Origin: a virus
Strand: one strand, 5' to 3'
Virus record (IMG/VR): IMGVR_UViG_3300017971_000099
Span: 1 to 45,075 of that record
DNA length: 45,075 nucleotides
Both the position numbers and the translations under genes were made by a program. Below are positions 25,408 through 33,264 of the stretch, in pieces; the first letter of the stretch is position 1; each line of letters starts with the position of its first letter. The notes below the pieces were generated by a model that was given only the letters and a program-made list of their open reading frames with translations, searched no databases and had not been told where the DNA came from.

Positions 25408-27806
25408 CAAAACAGGAAAAGCAGAAGTATATCTGTGTTGGCGTGCTCTTCGCGCTGGCACTCCTAATGATTGTCATTGCTCTTGCCGCGCCGGTGGAGG
25501 GAACACTGCGGAGCGTGCTTGCCGTTCGCAATTCCTACGTCGTTATCAATGCGGACTTGGCGAATCAGGCCGTAACCCTATATTTTTACAAAGAGGGCAC
25601 ACCCATCGAGTGGGCCGCGATTCGATTCAATCAGGAAGAGAGCAAGTTTCAGTATTCGACGAACACGGGCTCATCGTGGTCGGACTTTGGGGCCGGTGGC
25701 GGCGCGTCTCAGCTGTCTGATTTAAGCGATGTTGGAACAGTCGCCTATGACCAGTACAAGCTGCTGATCGCTGATGGCGTCAATTACGACTCCGGCTATT
25801 TCTATCTCAATTACCTGTACGACGTATATAACAATTCGCCGGCCGACAAGCATGTGCTGATCTATGACGGCGTGACCGACAACCGCTATGAGAATGTGCT
25901 GCTCGTTTTGGGCCTGCTCTCAGATGTCAGCCTTTCGAGTCCTGCAAATGGTGAATCTCTTGTCTATAACGGGGCGTCGTGGATCAATCAGATGTTGCTA
26001 ATGAACGCGTGGATGATTGCGGATATGTACTGTGAGCCAGGGACGCATCCGCAAGACAAGGAGCTGATGATCTTCGACTACACTTCGAAGAACTGGCAAT
26101 TCGGAAAACCTGATCTTGGTGATCTTGACGACGTGAATATATCCGGCCCATCGGCTGACCAGTTTCTCGGCTACTCAGGCGGCAACTGGATCAACCGGGC
26201 GCTGACACAGGCGATGATTGCGGATCTGCTTCACGATGCCGTCAAGATACAGGGCGTCGATATCGACTCAACGGCTCCGGCAGAAGGAGAATTCTACAGG
26301 TACAGCGCAGCACAAATGAAATTCATTCTCTCGACCCTAATCAATGCATGGATGATCGGAGATAAATATCTGCCGGAAGGTGTCTACCCGGATAATGGCG
26401 ATATCATGCGGTTCGACTATGCCTTGGACTCATGGAAGTATGAGGGACTGCCGGGAGACTCCGACAACACCATGCTCAAGGAAACTCAGGGCAGCAATGT
26501 CGGCTACGACCTCAACGCAGACCAGGCAGTCGATCTTGACAAGGGCGGCACCGGCGTTTCCCTGACAGATCCGGGAATGAACAAGCTCTTCGGGTGGAAC
26601 GACACCACAAACGCAATGGCCTGGGTGGTCCTCGGAACCAATCTCGCCTGGGACGGATTTCAGCTTGATGCTGAGATTACGCCGGCAGGCGACGATAAGG
26701 AGATTCAGCTAAACATCAGTGACGCAATCGGGACGGATGCCGACTTTTACTATGACTACCTGACCGACACGCTCTATGGGGGATACATATTTAAGCTGAG
26801 TGATGGGACGTACACAGTCGGCCTTCAGCCGCACGGCTCCATGACCGGCAATCTGATGTTCACTCTCCCGAGCGGATACGGCACATCGGGACAAGGGCTC
26901 AAGACTGATGGTAGCGGTGGCCTGAATTGGGGAACCATTGGCGACATGATGGCCTCCGAATGGGACACGGACAGCAACAGCGCGATTGACTCTGCAGACG
27001 GTGGCACCAACAAGACCTCATGGACTGCAAAGGTCATTCCCTGGCTATCAGGGACAAACACCTGGGGCGAAATAGTGATGGGCGCAGCCAAGGCATATCT
27101 CCGGGTGAAGAGCGACCTCAGCGGGTACGAATGGGATCTGCTGCATATCTTTAAGACGATTGAGTGCCAGAACGGAAACTACTTCCCCGCCGCCGACGAG
27201 GACAGCGACGTTCACTTCAACGACAGCGACAACATCAAAGTTACCGGCTTCTCGGATACGCGAACGGTAACGTGGGAGATCCCGACAGATGCAGACGTGA
27301 ACCTGGGGGAGGGAACCCTTGAGATCCCGAACGTGTCCAGCGGCGATGTCACCGTGACAGAAGGCCAGATCAAGCAGAAGTCTCATGAGTACGGCTTTGC
27401 GATGCACGATGGAAACGACGAAGTCTTTCAGACATTCCTGCGAAAATACTCGGCCAACTTCGTCAATCCGAACGGGCTATATGACATAGACCAGGAATTT
27501 CTGATTGACATAATTGGCGACGAAGCTCCGAATGGGATCACGGTAAAACGGATTGACCTGAGACTCGATGGTTCCGCGAACGAAGTCACGGCCTCTCTTT
27601 GTTATTGCACCGACTTTCAGACGCAGGGTGACGAAGTGGTGATCGACGTTGTGACGACGTCCTCCGGGAAGACAACGATTACCAGCGGATTCGATAATGC
27701 GCTCATTCCGAATGGCAAGGAACTATACCTCAAGATTACCGCCGATCCGAGTGCGGCTATAACACAATGTCTTGTCAAGGTTTTGGGTACGGCAAATGAA
27801 GATTAA
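25401..27806 (+). CDS. Tail fibre protein with N-terminal hydrophobic segment
   Basis: The 801-residue protein has repeated fibre modules: LSDLSDVGTVAYDQYKLLIAD, LLSDVSLSSPANGESLVYNG, LGDLDDVNISGPSADQFLGY and a DLDKGGTG motif near 380. These are typical of the shaft of phage fibres that bind cell-surface sugars or proteins. The C-terminal 200 residues are probably the receptor-binding tip. Residues 8-36 are a strongly hydrophobic stretch (ICVGVLFALALLMIVIALAA), unusual for a fibre because it looks like a membrane anchor. It could be an assembly feature, or part of the protein may be membrane-displayed. Confidence 0.75.
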   Translation: MVTKQEKQKYICVGVLFALALLMIVIALAAPVEGTLRSVLAVRNSYVVINADLANQAVTLYFYKEGTPIEWAAIRFNQEESKFQYSTNTGSSWSDFGAGGGASQLSDLSDVGTVAYDQYKLLIADGVNYDSGYFYLNYLYDVYNNSPADKHVLIYDGVTDNRYENVLLVLGLLSDVSLSSPANGESLVYNGASWINQMLLMNAWMIADMYCEPGTHPQDKELMIFDYTSKNWQFGKPDLGDLDDVNISGPSADQFLGYSGGNWINRALTQAMIADLLHDAVKIQGVDIDSTAPAEGEFYRYSAAQMKFILSTLINAWMIGDKYLPEGVYPDNGDIMRFDYALDSWKYEGLPGDSDNTMLKETQGSNVGYDLNADQAVDLDKGGTGVSLTDPGMNKLFGWNDTTNAMAWVVLGTNLAWDGFQLDAEITPAGDDKEIQLNISDAIGTDADFYYDYLTDTLYGGYIFKLSDGTYTVGLQPHGSMTGNLMFTLPSGYGTSGQGLKTDGSGGLNWGTIGDMMASEWDTDSNSAIDSADGGTNKTSWTAKVIPWLSGTNTWGEIVMGAAKAYLRVKSDLSGYEWDLLHIFKTIECQNGNYFPAADEDSDVHFNDSDNIKVTGFSDTRTVTWEIPTDADVNLGEGTLEIPNVSSGDVTVTEGQIKQKSHEYGFAMHDGNDEVFQTFLRKYSANFVNPNGLYDIDQEFLIDIIGDEAPNGITVKRIDLRLDGSANEVTASLCYCTDFQTQGDEVVIDVVTTSSGKTTITSGFDNALIPNGKELYLKITADPSAAITQCLVKVLGTANED

Positions 27807-28455
27807 GACACTGCTACTCAGCTTCTTGCTGCTCTCGCTGGCAAGCTCATCATATGCCGCCACGTTCGAGCTATCCGCCGACCAAGACGACACATGTGGC
27901 TGGAGTGTTTTTAATGACTGGCAGGGCGCAGTACTATACATGGGGTACAACGCGAACCTGCCTGACTGCTATATCAGGTGGACAATCAACGTACCTGCGG
28001 AGTCAACTATAAATACCGCGTATGTTACATTCACGGCGAATGGCAATAGAAGCGGCGACATGGAACCAATTACCATCTATGCTCTTGATCTCGCCGGCTC
28101 TCCGGCCTGGCAAGGGGGCGGGGGATTCAACGGGACGAACTATACCAACAAGACGGCGCTGGATGGCATCGCCGTGGAAACAGGCACAAGTGTATCCTGG
28201 GAGCCCGATGAAGCATGGACAAGCGGCAATGAGTATGATACCCCATCTTTGGTGAGCCTGTTTCAGAACATCGTGGACGATCCAGATTACAGCACAAGCA
28301 ATCCGATTGGTCTCAAATTCTATCGTTCGGCCTCCGGTGACACGCGCAACGCTGAAACATATGACCACGACCCATCAGAGGATGCAGTACTGACACTGGA
28401 ATGGACTCCGCCAGGAGCGGCTGAAATGGCCCAGGTAATAATTATTGGAGGGTAA
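27796..28455 (+). CDS. Exported beta-rich protein after the tail fibre gene
   Basis: The 219-residue protein begins with a clear Sec signal peptide (MKIKTLLLSFLLLSLASS, then SYA-A). The mature part resembles a jelly-roll, carbohydrate-binding-module-like domain (TINTAYVTFTANGNRSG, NPIGLKFYRSASGDTRNAETYDHD, VLTLEWTPPG) of the type that decorates surface enzymes. It overlaps the fibre stop by 11 nt. It might be a periplasmic or outer-membrane protein acting in superinfection exclusion, or a virion protein assembled at the membrane. Confidence 0.65.
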   Translation: MKIKTLLLSFLLLSLASSSYAATFELSADQDDTCGWSVFNDWQGAVLYMGYNANLPDCYIRWTINVPAESTINTAYVTFTANGNRSGDMEPITIYALDLAGSPAWQGGGGFNGTNYTNKTALDGIAVETGTSVSWEPDEAWTSGNEYDTPSLVSLFQNIVDDPDYSTSNPIGLKFYRSASGDTRNAETYDHDPSEDAVLTLEWTPPGAAEMAQVIIIGG

Positions 28456-29020
28456 GAGAAAGAAAGTGGGGATCGAAAAGCAGACGCTCGTAACCGGCAC
28501 TGTTCAGATGTGCGCCATCAGAACGATTCGACTGGTCGGCAAGGAGTACGAGCATATGCGCCGGATCGTAGGCAAGGATCGTCTTTGGGTTGCACCACTC
28601 GCGTACAAATATTGCAAAGCCACGGACTTCCTCTCGCGTCTCCGCGACGGTTGCATGTGTCTTTTGCATGTGGGCTATGCCAACCATGATTAGAGCGATG
28701 TCATATTGTTTCTGTGGCTTTGGCCGGGCAAGAATGGCGTCTTTGATCTTTGGGATGGGCTTACCTGGAAATGCCAACGTGTCGGCGCAAAGGGGGCATC
28801 TATCAGCCCACGAATCTCCGATTAGGAGTATCGTTGTTCCATCCTCGCGGAGTAAGCGCCGTGCAAGCGCCTGCTGTTCAGCGCCAAACGGAATGCGCGG
28901 CTGCCTGGCTGGATACATTTCGGCAATCTCCGCGGCGAGGTCCGGGCCTGGGTCTGTTCGAATGGAGAACGATATTGCAAAAAAAAGCAATGAAGCTGTA
29001 ATCAACAATATTTTCCTCAT
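28442..29020 (-). CDS. SGNH/GDSL hydrolase, reversed moron gene
   Basis: The 192-residue product has an N-terminal hydrophobic segment (MRKILLITASLLFFAISFSI), so it is probably exported or membrane-anchored. It has the SGNH signature: LIGDSWAD with nucleophile Ser70, Gly114 in VGIAH, and DGAH at 168-171 for the catalytic Asp/His pair. Such enzymes remove acyl groups from sugars, lipids or peptidoglycan. It is the only leftward gene inside the rightward virion block and overlaps the stop of the previous gene. A promoter at 29027-29055 places the transcript start at its ATG, and it has no ribosome binding site, so it is probably leaderless. It may alter the lysogen's surface. Confidence 0.8.
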   Translation of the reverse strand: MRKILLITASLLFFAISFSIRTDPGPDLAAEIAEMYPARQPRIPFGAEQQALARRLLREDGTTILLIGDSWADRCPLCADTLAFPGKPIPKIKDAILARPKPQKQYDIALIMVGIAHMQKTHATVAETREEVRGFAIFVREWCNPKTILAYDPAHMLVLLADQSNRSDGAHLNSAGYERLLFDPHFLSLTLQ

Positions 29021-29026
29021 AAGGAA

Positions 29027-29055
29027 AGTGTACCACAGAAACGGAGACCTGACAA
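29027..29055 (-). promoter_or_regulatory. Promoter of the SGNH hydrolase gene (leaderless mRNA)
   Basis: On the minus strand TTGTCA (29050-29055) and TACACT (29027-29032) are 17 nt apart. The expected start is 6 to 7 nt downstream, at the A of the ATG at 29018-29020. No Shine-Dalgarno sequence precedes that ATG. The promoter overlaps the ribosome-binding region of the holin gene on the other strand. Confidence 0.55.
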
Positions 29056-29289
29056 GTGGCTGAGCATCCATGCAAGCAGGAAGGTACTATTGCTCAAATC
29101 ACGCTAAGACTCAATGAGGGCCATGAGAACTTCAGGGAGCTGCGTCAAGATGTAAAAAACATCTCCGACGAGATAGGGGAAATTAAGCACAAGCTTGGTT
29201 TTATCAATGGCCGCGTTACAGCCTGGGGAGGCATTGCGGGAGCGATTGCCGGGCTGATCGGCAGCGTCCTCATTACCCTGCTGACGTGA
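29056..29289 (+). CDS. Holin-like membrane protein (77 aa)
   Basis: The protein has an N-terminal helical, charged coiled coil (residues 12-50) and one C-terminal hydrophobic helix (TAWGGIAGAIAGLIGSVLITLLT). This is the arrangement of XhlA-type holins or holin accessories. It would make lesions in the inner membrane at the end of infection. The start is a GTG, 9 nt after CGGAG. It is directly followed by the endolysin gene with a GTGA overlap. Confidence 0.7.
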   Translation: MAEHPCKQEGTIAQITLRLNEGHENFRELRQDVKNISDEIGEIKHKLGFINGRVTAWGGIAGAIAGLIGSVLITLLT

Positions 29290-29735
29290 ATGTGGGAGAG
29301 CACAAAGCAATGAGAATAATTATAGGCACACCATCGCTCGCATTCAAAAACGAGCGTATCCGTGACGAATGGTTCTCGGGCAGGCTGGATCCCCGGCTCA
29401 AAGCTGTGATACTCGCCCAGGCCGCGCATGTGAATCACAGTTGGGGATACGTGCTCGAGATTACAGAGATCCACAGGCTGCGAGAAGAGCAACGGCTGAT
29501 TTACCCGAATGACCCTAGAAAGGTGTCCGTACATGAGCTATGGCGCGGCGTGGATGATCTTGTCCGGGAGTTTGACTCGAATCAGCATCACGAGCTTGCG
29601 GCGTGGACGAATAAGTATTTTCCATACGCGAAGCCACAGTACAAGACTTGTAAGCATCACAATGTCGGCTTTGGCTGGCATCTGCATAATCAAGTGGCAG
29701 ACCTCGGCGTGATGAACGCGCTTTATTCGCCATGA
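29286..29735 (+). CDS. M15-type peptidase endolysin
   Basis: The product (149 aa from GTG 29286, or 141 from ATG 29310) has the signatures of M15 (VanY-like) L-alanyl-D-glutamate or D,D-peptidases: ITEIHRLREEQRLIY; SVHELWRGVDD with the His and Asp ligands six residues apart; and GWHLHNQV with the third zinc His. These enzymes cut peptidoglycan stems. There is no wall-binding domain or signal peptide, so it depends on the preceding holin and suits a thin Gram-negative wall. The GTG overlaps the holin stop; the ATG has a more distant purine-rich site. Confidence 0.75.
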   Translation: MNVGEHKAMRIIIGTPSLAFKNERIRDEWFSGRLDPRLKAVILAQAAHVNHSWGYVLEITEIHRLREEQRLIYPNDPRKVSVHELWRGVDDLVREFDSNQHHELAAWTNKYFPYAKPQYKTCKHHNVGFGWHLHNQVADLGVMNALYSP

Positions 29736-29750
29736 TTGGAGGCTGATCGT

Positions 29751-30749
29751 ATGGCCGTAAAGATACAGAACGGCGGAAGTGAGCCGATCTACACGGCGGC
29801 GCTGATGGATGCAAGCCGAACGCTCCTGACCGGCTTGTCGAATGTATACGTGCGTGTGCGCCGTGAGAGCGACGGCTACTATCTCGACTTCGGTGATATG
29901 ACGTTCAAGGCTTCGCCGGGAAGCATCCAGACGGCCATGTCCGAGGTCAGCGCTGCGAACATGCCGGGCGTATACCTCTACGATTTTGACTTGTCGAACG
30001 TCACGAATGAGACGCAGAACGACGTGTACCTGTTCGTCGTCAACTGCGCGTCGGCCATCAACGCACCACAGCAGGGTGAGCTAATCACTGATGATCTGGA
30101 AGCGCGCTCCGGGTGGGGCACGTACACATTCACAGCGACCGTGCAGGACTCCGCCGACTCTTCCCCGATACCGGCCGCGACGGTGCAGATTCGCAACGCT
30201 GCCGGCACGATCGTTGTAGGCCAGAATACCACGAACGTCAACGGCCAATGCACGTTCCTGCTCGATACCGGCACGTACTCGGTCTATGTGTATGCGACGG
30301 GCTACACGTTTTCGAATCCGTATGTGCTCGGGATCTCGGGCAACGGATCGGCCACGTATCAGGGTACGGCGTTCAGCGTCGGGGCCCCAGGCTCGGCTGA
30401 TGTGTGTCGCGTCTATGGGTTTGTCAAAGATATAGAGGGCGCCGCGATTCAGGGGGTGCGGGTGAGAGCCGAACTCAACTCGCGCTCGGCGTACATCACT
30501 GCTGCAAGCTCGGGAACCTTAATAACGAACACGACCGCGCATGCCGTGACGAACGCGGACGGCTACTGGTATATCGACTTGATCCCGAATGCAGACTTGG
30601 AAGTTGAGCCGACTGGTACGATAGGCCAGCCTTCAGGCAGCACAGACACGAGCTATACGTTCCATTTCGACGGAGCCAACTACAAGCGGAAATACTCGCC
30701 GGTGATCGTGCCGGACGAAACGACGGCGGACTTTAAGACGTTGGTTTAA
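29751..30749 (+). CDS. Virion-associated protein with two carboxypeptidase-regulatory-like domains
   Basis: The start is the ATG after GGAGG at 7 nt. The first 115 residues (AVKIQNGGSEPIYTAALMDASR) resemble a phage baseplate or fibre attachment domain. Two Ig-like carboxypeptidase-regulatory-like beta-sandwiches follow: TFTATVQDSADSSPIPAATV...TGTYSVYVYATGYTF (about 120-210) and YGFVKDIEGAAIQGVRVRA...ADGYWYIDLIPN (about 225-320). Such domains bind polysaccharides on virion surfaces. It is the last rightward gene and its stop overlaps that of the convergent Tnp20-like gene, with no terminator between them. Confidence 0.65.
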   Translation: MAVKIQNGGSEPIYTAALMDASRTLLTGLSNVYVRVRRESDGYYLDFGDMTFKASPGSIQTAMSEVSAANMPGVYLYDFDLSNVTNETQNDVYLFVVNCASAINAPQQGELITDDLEARSGWGTYTFTATVQDSADSSPIPAATVQIRNAAGTIVVGQNTTNVNGQCTFLLDTGTYSVYVYATGYTFSNPYVLGISGNGSATYQGTAFSVGAPGSADVCRVYGFVKDIEGAAIQGVRVRAELNSRSAYITAASSGTLITNTTAHAVTNADGYWYIDLIPNADLEVEPTGTIGQPSGSTDTSYTFHFDGANYKRKYSPVIVPDETTADFKTLV

Positions 30750-31594
30750 ACCGTAACCGGCTCTTTTTCGTGGCCGAGGTATTCTTGCTGATATGAGGGT
30801 CTGACCGGCAAGTTCTCACGCACTCTCCATTCCAGGTAGAGGTCTTTCAAGAACATCTTTATCATGTATCGCTTCGCTGCCATGTCTCTATGACCCTTCG
30901 ATACATCCTTCCACGCCTTGCCGTCGCCTTTGACTGCATTCCGTTCGTGCTCAAGGCGTTCCTTGTAAGGATAATAGAAGTTGAGCGCATATGGCGACTG
31001 CGCCTTCAGGAAGCCGCTGGCCAAGACACCGACAAGAGCGGTTCGCAGGCGCTTGTTGTAGGGAAGCACGAATTCTGGCGTGGCCTTGTCTGCGCGTACC
31101 ATGTCGTCTGTCTGCACGATATACGCTTCCGGCTGATCTTCCTTATTCATAAGCGTCCTGACTATCTGCCCCATGTCTTTCGTATAGTCCTCGATTTTGA
31201 CCCGCTTCTTACCGCGCACTTCGCCTGGATTGAGTCCGGCGTATTGCCACATCTTAGATACAGTTACGGCCTTCTTGATGTCGAACTCGGCCAACAGCCA
31301 GCCGGCAGCTATCGGGCCGACGCCCTTGACCGTTGAGAGCCACTCATTGTAAACCGGGAAACGCTTCAGGACACTTGCAAGCTTGCCCGCAATTATGGCC
31401 TCCATCTGGCGCGCCTCATCGGAGATGGAGGCAAGAATGAGAACGTCGTCGACGCGCAGAAAACGGCGGCGCACGTCTTGTGCAGAGCCATCGGCCTTCC
31501 GTCCAAGTCGGTTGTCGATAGCCTTACGCAACGCCTGAAAATCTTCCCTCACTCGTGTGAGAAACTTCAGCATTTCCTGATCTTGTGATTTCAT
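30746..31594 (-). CDS. IS110 C-terminal-domain (Transposase_20) protein without the DEDD domain
   Basis: The 282-residue protein starts 8 nt after AAAGGAG, which directly follows the repeat array. Residues 1-85 are helical and coiled-coil-like. Residues about 88-145 match the Transposase_20 domain of IS110/IS116/IS902 transposases, with helix-hairpin-helix KGVGPIAAGWLLAEFD and SKMWQYAGLNPG. The later YNKRLRTALVGVLASGF and MAAKRYMIKMFLKDLY helices also follow the family. The N-terminal RuvC-like DEDD nuclease domain is missing. Where active members have the catalytic Ser-Gly after the GLxP motif, I read Arg-Gly (EVRGKK), so the recombinase serine is probably absent. A nearby gene supplies a separate RuvC-like nuclease. 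It is the last gene of the leftward early operon. Confidence 0.75.
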   Translation of the reverse strand: MKSQDQEMLKFLTRVREDFQALRKAIDNRLGRKADGSAQDVRRRFLRVDDVLILASISDEARQMEAIIAGKLASVLKRFPVYNEWLSTVKGVGPIAAGWLLAEFDIKKAVTVSKMWQYAGLNPGEVRGKKRVKIEDYTKDMGQIVRTLMNKEDQPEAYIVQTDDMVRADKATPEFVLPYNKRLRTALVGVLASGFLKAQSPYALNFYYPYKERLEHERNAVKGDGKAWKDVSKGHRDMAAKRYMIKMFLKDLYLEWRVRENLPVRPSYQQEYLGHEKEPVTV

Positions 31595-31613
31595 AGTAAA
31601 CGCTCCTTTAGGA

Positions 31614-31929
31614 TGGTTGACTTAACTACCCTGGCACGCTCCTTTTTTATGGTTGACTTAACCAGCATGGCACGCTTGTCTTTTTTGGGTTTCTTACAAA
31701 GCTTGGCGCGCTTTAACCTTGTGGGTTTCTTTAGCTTCTTGGCTCGCTTTCACCCCCTGGGTTCCTTCTTGATGGTGGCTCGCTTCTATACTGTGGGTTT
31801 CTTGAACACGATGGCGCGCTTACCTTATTTGGTTTGCTTGAGACCGATGGCTCGCTTCAGCTTGTTGGTTTTCTTCAATACTGTGGCTCGCTTGCTCAAG
31901 AAGGGTTTCTTTTTTACCATGGCTATTTC
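31614..31929 (-). repeat. 18-nt-period array: alternating 10-nt blocks with 8-nt variable spacers
   Basis: Eighteen units start at 31614, 31632 and every 18 nt to 31920, without a single insertion or deletion. On the minus strand two block types alternate strictly: A, AAGCGnGCCA, and B, AAGAAACCCA (B varies slightly, for example AAGTCAACCA at 31614 and 31650). Each is followed by 8 unrelated bases, such as TCTTGAGC, ACAAGCTG, TCGTGTTC, AGCTTTGT or TGCTGGTT. Two spacers are near-identical (CAGTATTG, CAGTATAG). A degraded A block at 31596-31605 reaches the ribosome binding site of the Tnp20-like gene; the other end meets the stop of the HExxH gene. The minus frame giving KRAxxxKKPxxx is broken by TAA, TAG and TGA. 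The plus strand is open but has no ribosome binding site. Confidence 0.9.
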
Positions 31930-32309
31930 TTCAAAATCCTTTCCATCAGGAATTCTATCAGGTAGGCATACGTTTCAGATGATTCGAGAGTCAGAGGCAC
32001 CTTGTTTTCGAGTGCGAAATGGACAGCATGAAAGCATTCGTGTGCAAGCCAGTACACCTTACGTCGTTTGGTCCATATCCAAATAACCTCGCTCCCGTTC
32101 TCGCTTTCAAAGTGCTTACAGGTTCCGCCGATACGTTCATTCGGTGGCAATTTATAACCGAGAGTGCGTTGCACAGCCTCGCGCCAGCGGGAATAGGAGA
32201 TCCCGTAGCTCACCCAATAGTTTGTTCCGAAGATCTCATCATAGATGTGCTGCGGAACGTGCTTTTTGGGTTTCTTGGCTTTAGGCTTCGACTTCTTGGT
32301 CTTTTTCAT
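31923..32309 (-). CDS. HExxH metallopeptidase-like protein (128 aa)
   Basis: The N terminus is Lys/Pro-rich (MKKTKKSKPKAKKPKKHV), a probable DNA- or RNA-binding tail. Residues about 88-97 carry AHECFHAVHF, an HExxH zinc site, followed about 18 residues later by ESSETYAYLIEF, which can supply the third ligand as in gluzincin- or IrrE-like peptidases. The gene overlaps the RuvC-like gene upstream by ATGA, and its stop codon lies at the edge of the array. The codons for KAKKPKK contain AAGAAACCCA, the exact B block of the array, so the array may have grown from such a tail-coding sequence. Its substrate is unknown. Confidence 0.65.
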   Translation of the reverse strand: MKKTKKSKPKAKKPKKHVPQHIYDEIFGTNYWVSYGISYSRWREAVQRTLGYKLPPNERIGGTCKHFESENGSEVIWIWTKRRKVYWLAHECFHAVHFALENKVPLTLESSETYAYLIEFLMERILKK

Positions 32310-32941
32310 TTGACACCGACTATCCTTCCCTTGTCGTCATACACGGCCCGATTGGTGCGTATCGCCTCGGCTATCTGCTCGTCGGTCATGTCACGAAGTT
32401 TCGGTTTCCGCTTGGAGGGCTGCGGCTTCTGAAAATCCAACGGCTGCTGCGTCGGCATCGTGGGCCATGCCGCCCGGAACTCGCGCATCGCACAGCAGCA
32501 GGCTGTGGCAATCGCGTCAACGGCATGGAGATCGTGAATCTTGGGCAAATTGAGGAACCGCATCAACGTTTTTCGGACTTGTTGCTTCTTCGCGGTGCCG
32601 CCACAGATTGCACCACGTACACTGGAAGCGGTGTAGCTGTCGACGTAAATGCCCAATTCTTCACCTATAAGCTCGATGATTCCCTGCACCTGAACCGTGA
32701 TTATCTTTTCCTTTGGTGTTGCCTGATACTTCGAGAAGACATACATCTCGTAGCACATCACATCAATCAGATGCTTTTTGCAATAGACCGTGATCCATTC
32801 GTAGGTGTCTTGAAAATGATGGCCGATAACAGGGATCGTGCCGTAGTTGGCTACTGTGATTTCGCGGGTGTCATGCGACACTTTGATCTCGGCGAAGCCG
32901 GTACTCACGGCGCCGGGATCGAACCCGAGGATGGTGGTCAT
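32306..32941 (-). CDS. RuvC-like Holliday junction nuclease
   Basis: The 211-residue protein shows the RuvC order: GFDPGAVSTGFA with Asp8, MCYEMYVF with Glu65, and DLHAVDAIATA with His139 and Asp142 three residues apart, as in RuvC enzymes that use a His at that site. The Lys-rich stretch KKQQVRKTLMRFL precedes it. After residue 155 comes a basic tail, KPQPSKRKPKLRD. Phage RuvC-like enzymes resolve branched DNA before packaging. I chose ATG 32941 (AGGA 6 nt upstream); a GTG at 32977 would add 12 residues. It is separated from the Tnp20-like gene only by the HExxH gene and the array. Confidence 0.85.
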   Translation of the reverse strand: MTTILGFDPGAVSTGFAEIKVSHDTREITVANYGTIPVIGHHFQDTYEWITVYCKKHLIDVMCYEMYVFSKYQATPKEKIITVQVQGIIELIGEELGIYVDSYTASSVRGAICGGTAKKQQVRKTLMRFLNLPKIHDLHAVDAIATACCCAMREFRAAWPTMPTQQPLDFQKPQPSKRKPKLRDMTDEQIAEAIRTNRAVYDDKGRIVGVK

Positions 32942-32973
32942 GGGGCTTCCTAATGCAACTTCTTCCTTTGATA

Positions 32974-33264
32974 TCACTCACTCACCCTCACTTCCTCGCA
33001 CTCCGCGAGTCCGCCGATGGTGACGGTCACAGGGCCGTCCTGTGTCACTGTATAGACCGAGTACGCCCCGCCGTCGTTCATAGGGATTAGGGTCAGGGGC
33101 TCTCCATTTGCGGAGTACGACAGCGAGGCGTCAAGGTCTAAGATGTGCACGACCTCACCGACTGGCCGTTGGAAGGTGAAAGGCCAATCAGTGTGAGCAA
33201 GCAGTCTTGACATGATTACGGTGATGCCAAGAGCGATGATGGTACTATTCTTCCAGTGATTCAC
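32974..33264 (-). CDS. Membrane-anchored or exported small protein (96 aa)
   Basis: The likely start is the GTG at 33264, which overlaps the end of the upstream small gene. Residues 7-22 are hydrophobic (STIIALGITVIMSRLL), a signal anchor or uncleaved signal. The remaining 70 residues are beta-rich (VVHILDLDASLSYSANG, GPVTVTIGGLAECEEVRVSE), suggesting a small periplasmic beta domain. The stop overlaps the longer possible start of the RuvC-like gene. Function unknown; a role in superinfection exclusion is a guess. Confidence 0.55.
   Translation of the reverse strand: MNHWKNSTIIALGITVIMSRLLAHTDWPFTFQRPVGEVVHILDLDASLSYSANGEPLTLIPMNDGGAYSVYTVTQDGPVTVTIGGLAECEEVRVSE

Noticed and set aside
30746-31594. 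A complete insertion sequence of the IS110 family
   Set aside because: The nuclease domain is missing, the gene is embedded in the operon with matching ribosome binding site, and no element ends or donor junctions were seen.
31614-31929. CRISPR array
   Set aside because: Repeats of 10 nt and spacers of 8 nt are far too short, two repeat types alternate, and no Cas1 or Cas2 is present; the Cas4-like nuclease is an ordinary phage RecB-family enzyme.
31613-32086. Plus-strand 157-aa repeat protein across the array
   Set aside because: No ribosome binding site, antisense to the HExxH gene in its second half, and an open frame over so few variable codons has an appreciable chance of occurring randomly. 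Kept only as an alternative explanation for the wobble pattern.
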